This document shows, piece after piece, positions 14,642 through 17,615 of a stretch of 17,615 bases of DNA. A program made the translations under genes and the position numbers. The notes beneath the pieces are model-generated. The model was not told the origin of the DNA and made no database searches. It saw only the letters and a program-made list of their open reading frames with translations. The stretch is from an uncultured Georgenia sp. (GTDB lineage Bacteria; Actinomycetota; Actinomycetes; Actinomycetales; Actinomycetaceae), in the NCBI RefSeq assembly GCF_937958535.1, contig NZ_CALGNQ010000227.1, positions 1-17,615 of the forward strand. The letters run 5' to 3'. Position 1 is the first letter of the stretch, and every line of letters begins with the position of its first letter.

Positions 14642-14899
14642 TCAGGCCTCAGCAGCGACGACGCTGACCGTCTTGCGGCCACGCTTGGTGCCGAACTCGA
14701 CGGCACCGGTGGCCAGCGCGAACAGGGTGTCGTCCTTGCCACGGCCGACGTTGTCACCGGGGTGGAACTTCGTGCCGCGCTGGCGGACGAGGATCTCGCC
14801 CGCGTTGACGAACTGGCCGCCGAAGCGCTTGACGCCGAGGCGTTGGGCGTTGGAGTCGCGGCCGTTCCGGGTGGAGCTGGCACCCTTCTTCGTTGCCAT
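14642..14899 (-). CDS. rpmA: 50S ribosomal protein L27
   Basis: The 85-residue protein begins MATKKGASSTRNGRDS and contains GGQFVNAGEILVRQRGTKFHPG, the conserved L27 core. It lies near the peptidyl-transferase centre of the large subunit. There is no cleavable N-terminal extension of the kind found in Firmicutes. The ribosome site before the ATG is weak (AGG at about 7 bases). It lies 48 bases downstream of rplU and upstream of obgE, the standard arrangement. Confidence 0.98.
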   Translation of the reverse strand: MATKKGASSTRNGRDSNAQRLGVKRFGGQFVNAGEILVRQRGTKFHPGDNVGRGKDDTLFALATGAVEFGTKRGRKTVSVVAAEA

Positions 14900-14947
14900 G
14901 GTGAAGCCTGCTTTCGTGTGGTGCGGACGGGGGCGAGGGGCCCGGGA

Positions 14948-15268
14948 CTACTTGATGCCGGTGATCTTGACCCGGGTCAGCTGCTGGCGGTGACCCTGGC
15001 GGACGCGGTAGCCCGTCTTGTTCTTGTACTTCTGGATCGTGATCTTCTTGCCCTTCTCGGGACGCACGATCTCGGCGGTGACGGTGACCTTGGCCAGGTC
15101 GTCCGCACCGGTGGTCACCTTGTCGCCGTCCACGAGCATGAGCGGGGTGAGGTTGACGGTCTCCCCAACCTCGCCGTCAACCTTGTTCATGACGACGACG
15201 TCGCCGACGGACACCTTCTCCTGTCGGCCGCCGGCCTTGACGATCGCGTACACCACGTTGCTGCTCAT
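14948..15268 (-). CDS. rplU: 50S ribosomal protein L21
   Basis: The 106-residue protein shows YAIVKAGGRQEKVSVGD near the start and KNKTGYRVRQGHRQQLTRVKITGI at the end, typical of L21, which binds 23S rRNA. I give the ATG at 15268 (MSSNVVYAIV). An in-frame GTG four codons later would give a start at VVYAIV nearer the usual family start; neither has a strong Shine-Dalgarno. It is the first gene of the rplU-rpmA-obgE-proB group, with a promoter about 85 bases upstream. Confidence 0.97.
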   Translation of the reverse strand: MSSNVVYAIVKAGGRQEKVSVGDVVVMNKVDGEVGETVNLTPLMLVDGDKVTTGADDLAKVTVTAEIVRPEKGKKITIQKYKNKTGYRVRQGHRQQLTRVKITGIK

Positions 15269-15358
15269 CTCTGTCGTTACGGGCCTCGCGCAGTGACCGG
15301 CGGGGCCGGGTCGCGCAAGGCGTGCAAGGAAGGCACGTCTTCGACGCACCGACGATCC

Positions 15359-15387
15359 AGGGTACGCGGCGCAGGGCCGCCGAGCAA
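15359..15387 (-). promoter_or_regulatory. Promoter of the rplU operon
   Basis: On the minus strand TTGCTC (15387-15382) is followed by a 17-bp spacer and TACCCT (15364-15359). The -35 matches TTGACA at the TTG and the C, the -10 matches TAnnnT, and the spacing is ideal. The start point near 15352 would leave an untranslated leader of about 84 bases before rplU. Confidence 0.65.
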
Positions 15388-15399
15388 ATGTCCGGGGTG

Positions 15400-15437
15400 C
15401 CGGCGCGCGCCGGATCGGGTGTGCTTTCGCGCACACC
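15400..15437. repeat. Palindrome and hairpin just upstream of the rplU promoter
   Basis: CCGGCGCGCGCCGG (15400-15413) is a perfect 14-bp palindrome ending 12 bp upstream of the -35. GGTGTGC-TTTCGC-GCACACC (15418-15437) is a perfect 7-bp hairpin next to it. They could be a regulator site or part of an upstream terminator; I see no T-run. Confidence 0.5.
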
Positions 15438-15468
15438 GACCGCCGCACTCTCTCATCGATCGGTCGAA

Positions 15469-15480
15469 GAACGTCTGTTC
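15469..15480. promoter_or_regulatory. LexA-box-like dyad
   Basis: GAAC-GTCT-GTTC is a perfect core of the Gram-positive LexA box (GAAC-N4-GTTC). The flanks AA and AC differ from the TC/GA of the mycobacterial consensus. It is intergenic, about 80 bp upstream of the rplU -35 and past the end of the neighbouring gene, so which promoter it could control is unclear. Confidence 0.3.
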
Positions 15481-15550
15481 ACGGTGCGGGAGAGGACGGT
15501 CTGCGACCGATGGGTCGGGTCGGTGGACCGGAGGGGCCGCCGGCACGCCC

Positions 15551-16204
15551 TCAGCGCAGGGCGGCGAGGGCGTCGGGGATCGACTCGTCGCCGCCGACCA
15601 GCTCGACGACCTGCCCGGCGGTCTCCGGCCGGTCCAGCACCGCGACGATGACGGCGGCGACGTCCTCGCGCGGGACCGCTCCCCTGCCGGTGCGGGCCGC
15701 CACCCGTACCCGACCGGTGCCCGGGTCGTCGGTCAGCCGGCCCGGACGCACCACCGTCCAGTCGAGGTCACGCCGCATGAGGTCGTCGTCGGCGGCCTTC
15801 TTGGCGTCGAGGTAGGCGTTGAAGACCTCGTCGCCCTGGCCGGTGCCGCCGGTGTCGGCGCCCATCGAGGAGACCATGACGTAGCGCCGTACCCCGGCCC
15901 GCTCGGCGGCGTCGGCGAGGAGCACGGCGGCGCCGTGGTCGACGGTCCGCTTGCGCGCCGCCCCGCTGCCGGGTCCCGCCCCGGCTGCGAAGACGACGGC
16001 GTCCGCCCCCTCGACGACGGCGGCGACCTCCTCGACGGTTGCCTGCTCGAGGTCGAGGACCACCGCCTCGGCGCCGTCGGCCTCCAGGTCGGCCCGGTGG
16101 TCGGGGTTGCGCACGATCCCCACCGGGACGTCACCGCGGCGGGCGAGCAGGCGTTCCAGGTGCCGGGCGATCTGGCCGTGACCTCCGGCGATGACGACTC
16201 TCAT
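15551..16204 (-). CDS. NAD(P)-binding NmrA/atypical SDR family protein
   Basis: The 217-residue protein has a single Rossmann fold with the N-terminal dinucleotide loop GGHGQIARH (7-15), an Asp-ending strand (VVLDLE) and FAAGAG, then VMVSSMGAD with the SDR-like serine pair, and YLDAKKAADDDL, where Tyr and Lys sit near the active-site positions. It belongs to the atypical short-chain dehydrogenase group (NmrA or YwnB-like) whose members act as reductases or as redox-sensing proteins; the substrate cannot be read here. The ATG has GAGAGGAG 5 bases upstream. It lies 54 bases downstream of the siderophore-binding lipoprotein gene on the same strand, with a hairpin between. Confidence 0.88.
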   Translation of the reverse strand: MRVVIAGGHGQIARHLERLLARRGDVPVGIVRNPDHRADLEADGAEAVVLDLEQATVEEVAAVVEGADAVVFAAGAGPGSGAARKRTVDHGAAVLLADAAERAGVRRYVMVSSMGADTGGTGQGDEVFNAYLDAKKAADDDLMRRDLDWTVVRPGRLTDDPGTGRVRVAARTGRGAVPREDVAAVIVAVLDRPETAGQVVELVGGDESIPDALAALR

Positions 16205-16231
16205 GCACGCTCCTCTCGTCGGCCTACCATC

Positions 16232-16258
16232 CTGGCCGCGGACGGCGAGCCCGGCCAG
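16232..16258 (-). terminator. Hairpin at the end of the binding-protein gene
   Basis: CTGGCC (16232-16237) and GGCCAG (16253-16258) form a 6-bp stem abutting the stop codon of the upstream gene. There is no T-run, so it may attenuate rather than stop transcription into the next gene. Confidence 0.3.
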
Positions 16259-17281
16259 TCAGCCGATCTCGGCGGCCGCGGCGCTGATCGCCGCGACGTA
16301 GTCCTCCAGCCCCCAGTCGAGCGACAGCGCGGTGGGCGGGCTCATCGCGGCGATGAGCTGGTCACCGGTGATGCTGGCGACCGCCCCGTCGGCGACGGCG
16401 GGGATCGCCTGGGCGTAGGACTGGGCGAGGAAGGTCTCCACCTCCTCCTCGGTGCTGGCGTAGTGGACCAGGAGGTCCGCCTCGAGCTGGTCGGTCTGCT
16501 CGTAGGACAGCGAGTACACGAAGGTCTCCCCGCCGGTGTCGAGCTCCTCCACCGCGGGCGCACTCTCCAGTCCGAGGTCGAGGAGGAAGTCGACCCGGGC
16601 GTCGGCGGGCTTGTAGACGTAGAAGGTGCCGCCGACGTCCCACACGGCCGCGACGGTCACCCCCTGGAGCTCGGGATGGGCACCGGCCGTCTCCTCCAGC
16701 GTGGTGTCGAGGTCGGCGACGAGCTCCTCGGCCTCGTCCTGCAGTCCGAGCGAGGTGCCGACGATGCGGATGACGTCCCGCCACGGCGTCGTCCACGGCT
16801 CCTGCGGGTAGACGACGGTGGGGGCGATCTCGGACAGCAGCTCGTACTGCTCCTCGGTCACCCCGGAGTAGGGGGCGAGGATGAGCTCCGGGTCGAGCGC
16901 GGCGATCTCCTCGTAGGCGGGCTCCTCGACTCCCGCGGGCAGGATCGTCGGCTCGGCCCCGATCTCCTCCAGGGCCTCGTCGACCCACGGCAGCAGCCCG
17001 TTCTCGTCCACGGCGTAGGTCTGCGCCTCGATGCCGGCGGGGACGACGCCGAGGGCCAGTGCCGCCTCCGTCGCGCCCCAGCCGAGGGTGACGACGTCGG
17101 TCACCGAGCCGGGGATCTCGGTGCTGCCGAAGGCGTGCTCGACGGTGATGCCGGCGTCGTCACCGGCGGTGGGTGCGTCGTCGCCGGTGGAGCCGGCATC
17201 GCCGCCGTCGTCGGAGCAGGCGGTGAGGGCGAGGGCGAGCGCTGCGGCCGCCCCGAGGACGCGGGTGAGGTGTCGGGACAC
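16259..17281 (-). CDS. Iron-siderophore ABC transporter substrate-binding lipoprotein
   Basis: The 340-residue protein has an N-terminal signal with basic start (MSRHLTR), hydrophobic stretch and lipobox LTAC (lipidated Cys22), then an acidic, Gly-rich linker to about residue 45. The rest is a FecB/FhuD-type periplasmic-binding fold: a VTLGWGATEAALALGVVPAGI segment, LDPELILAPYSGVTEEQYELLSEIAPTV, and a long helix between the lobes. It should capture a ferric siderophore at the outer face of the membrane. The start is GTG at 17281, with AAGGAG 5 bases upstream, 10 bases after the stop of the ABC ATPase gene, so the two are one operon. Iron regulation is expected but no operator is within the window. 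Confidence 0.93.
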   Translation of the reverse strand: MSRHLTRVLGAAAALALALTACSDDGGDAGSTGDDAPTAGDDAGITVEHAFGSTEIPGSVTDVVTLGWGATEAALALGVVPAGIEAQTYAVDENGLLPWVDEALEEIGAEPTILPAGVEEPAYEEIAALDPELILAPYSGVTEEQYELLSEIAPTVVYPQEPWTTPWRDVIRIVGTSLGLQDEAEELVADLDTTLEETAGAHPELQGVTVAAVWDVGGTFYVYKPADARVDFLLDLGLESAPAVEELDTGGETFVYSLSYEQTDQLEADLLVHYASTEEEVETFLAQSYAQAIPAVADGAVASITGDQLIAAMSPPTALSLDWGLEDYVAAISAAAAEIG

Positions 17282-17291
17282 GGGGTCTCCT

Positions 17292-17615
17292 TCAGTGGTG
17301 GGTCAGGTCGGGGGCGGGCGTGCCGTGGAAGCGGCCGACGGGCACGACCATCGGGGCCCCGCACACCGGGTCGGGGACGACGCGGGCGCGCAGCCCGAAC
17401 GCCTCGGCGACGAGGTCCTCGGTGAGGACGGTGCGCGGGTCGCCGATCGCCCGGACCGTGCCGTCGCGCATGACGACGAGGTGGTCGGCGTAGCGGGCGG
17501 CGAGGTTGAGGTCGTGGAGGACCATGACGATGGTGCGGCCGCGGTCACGGTTGAGCGCGAGCAGCAGGTCGAGCACCTCGAGCTGGTGGGTGACGTCGAG
17601 GAAGGTCGTGGGCTC
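17292..17615 (-). CDS. Iron-siderophore ABC transporter ATPase, C-terminal part (cut by window edge)
   Basis: The visible 107 residues start at EPTTFLDVTHQLEVLDLL, the segment just after Walker B, with the D-loop FLD, then VMVLHDLNLAARYADH with the H-loop histidine, and the C-terminal PDPVCGAPMVVPVGR typical of FecE/FepC-type ATPases. Walker A, Q-loop and signature lie beyond the right edge. The frame is open to base 17615. It powers import of the ferric siderophore bound by the downstream lipoprotein; the permease genes are expected further upstream, outside the window. Confidence 0.93.
   Translation of the reverse strand, partial: EPTTFLDVTHQLEVLDLLLALNRDRGRTIVMVLHDLNLAARYADHLVVMRDGTVRAIGDPRTVLTEDLVAEAFGLRARVVPDPVCGAPMVVPVGRFHGTPAPDLTHH

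Overview
The window is very GC-rich, with codons ending almost always in G or C, GTG starts and frequent TAnnnT -10 elements. The proteins (LeuRS with a KMGKS loop, L27 without an N-terminal extension, Pol-PE-Lig LigD, Ku with a Lys-rich tail, rplU-rpmA-obgE-proB order) point to an actinobacterium, most likely a member of Micrococcales such as the Intrasporangiaceae/Ornithinimicrobium group. The genus is inference.

Left part (1-3296), minus strand. The far left is a consensus-like promoter followed by the 5' part of a SAM-IV-type riboswitch. It is cut by the window edge and should control a methionine/sulfur gene outside the window. leuS (222-3149) ends beside two perfect palindromes. Its upstream region holds what looks like a complete leucine attenuator: a -10 element, a tiny leaderless leader peptide with three consecutive Leu codons, a 10-bp stem, and an intrinsic terminator before leuS.

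Middle (3297-11758): a block rich in redox, metal and DNA-damage functions. It has a membrane-anchored multicopper oxidase and a Dps ferritin-like protein (both plus strand). On the minus strand follow an orphan ABC ATPase, a three-domain NHEJ ligase LigD and a DoxX-like membrane protein. Divergent from these, on the plus strand, are Ku, a FrnE-type DsbA protein, and a 63-residue protein overlapping it by 4 nt. Ku plus LigD form a complete bacterial non-homologous end-joining pair.

Right part (11879-17615), all minus strand. The conserved rplU-rpmA-obgE-proB cluster has a recognisable promoter upstream of rplU and a very strong terminator-like hairpin between rpmA and obgE. Upstream lie an NAD(P)-binding NmrA/SDR-like protein, a ferric-siderophore binding lipoprotein, and the C-terminal end of its partner ABC ATPase, which runs off the right edge.

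The most interesting signals are the leuS leader-peptide attenuator, the truncated SAM-IV riboswitch, the divergent doxX-ligD / ku arrangement and the frnE-coupled small C-x4-C protein. No CRISPR array, transposase, tRNA or rRNA was seen. No stretch longer than 300 bases lacks a gene.
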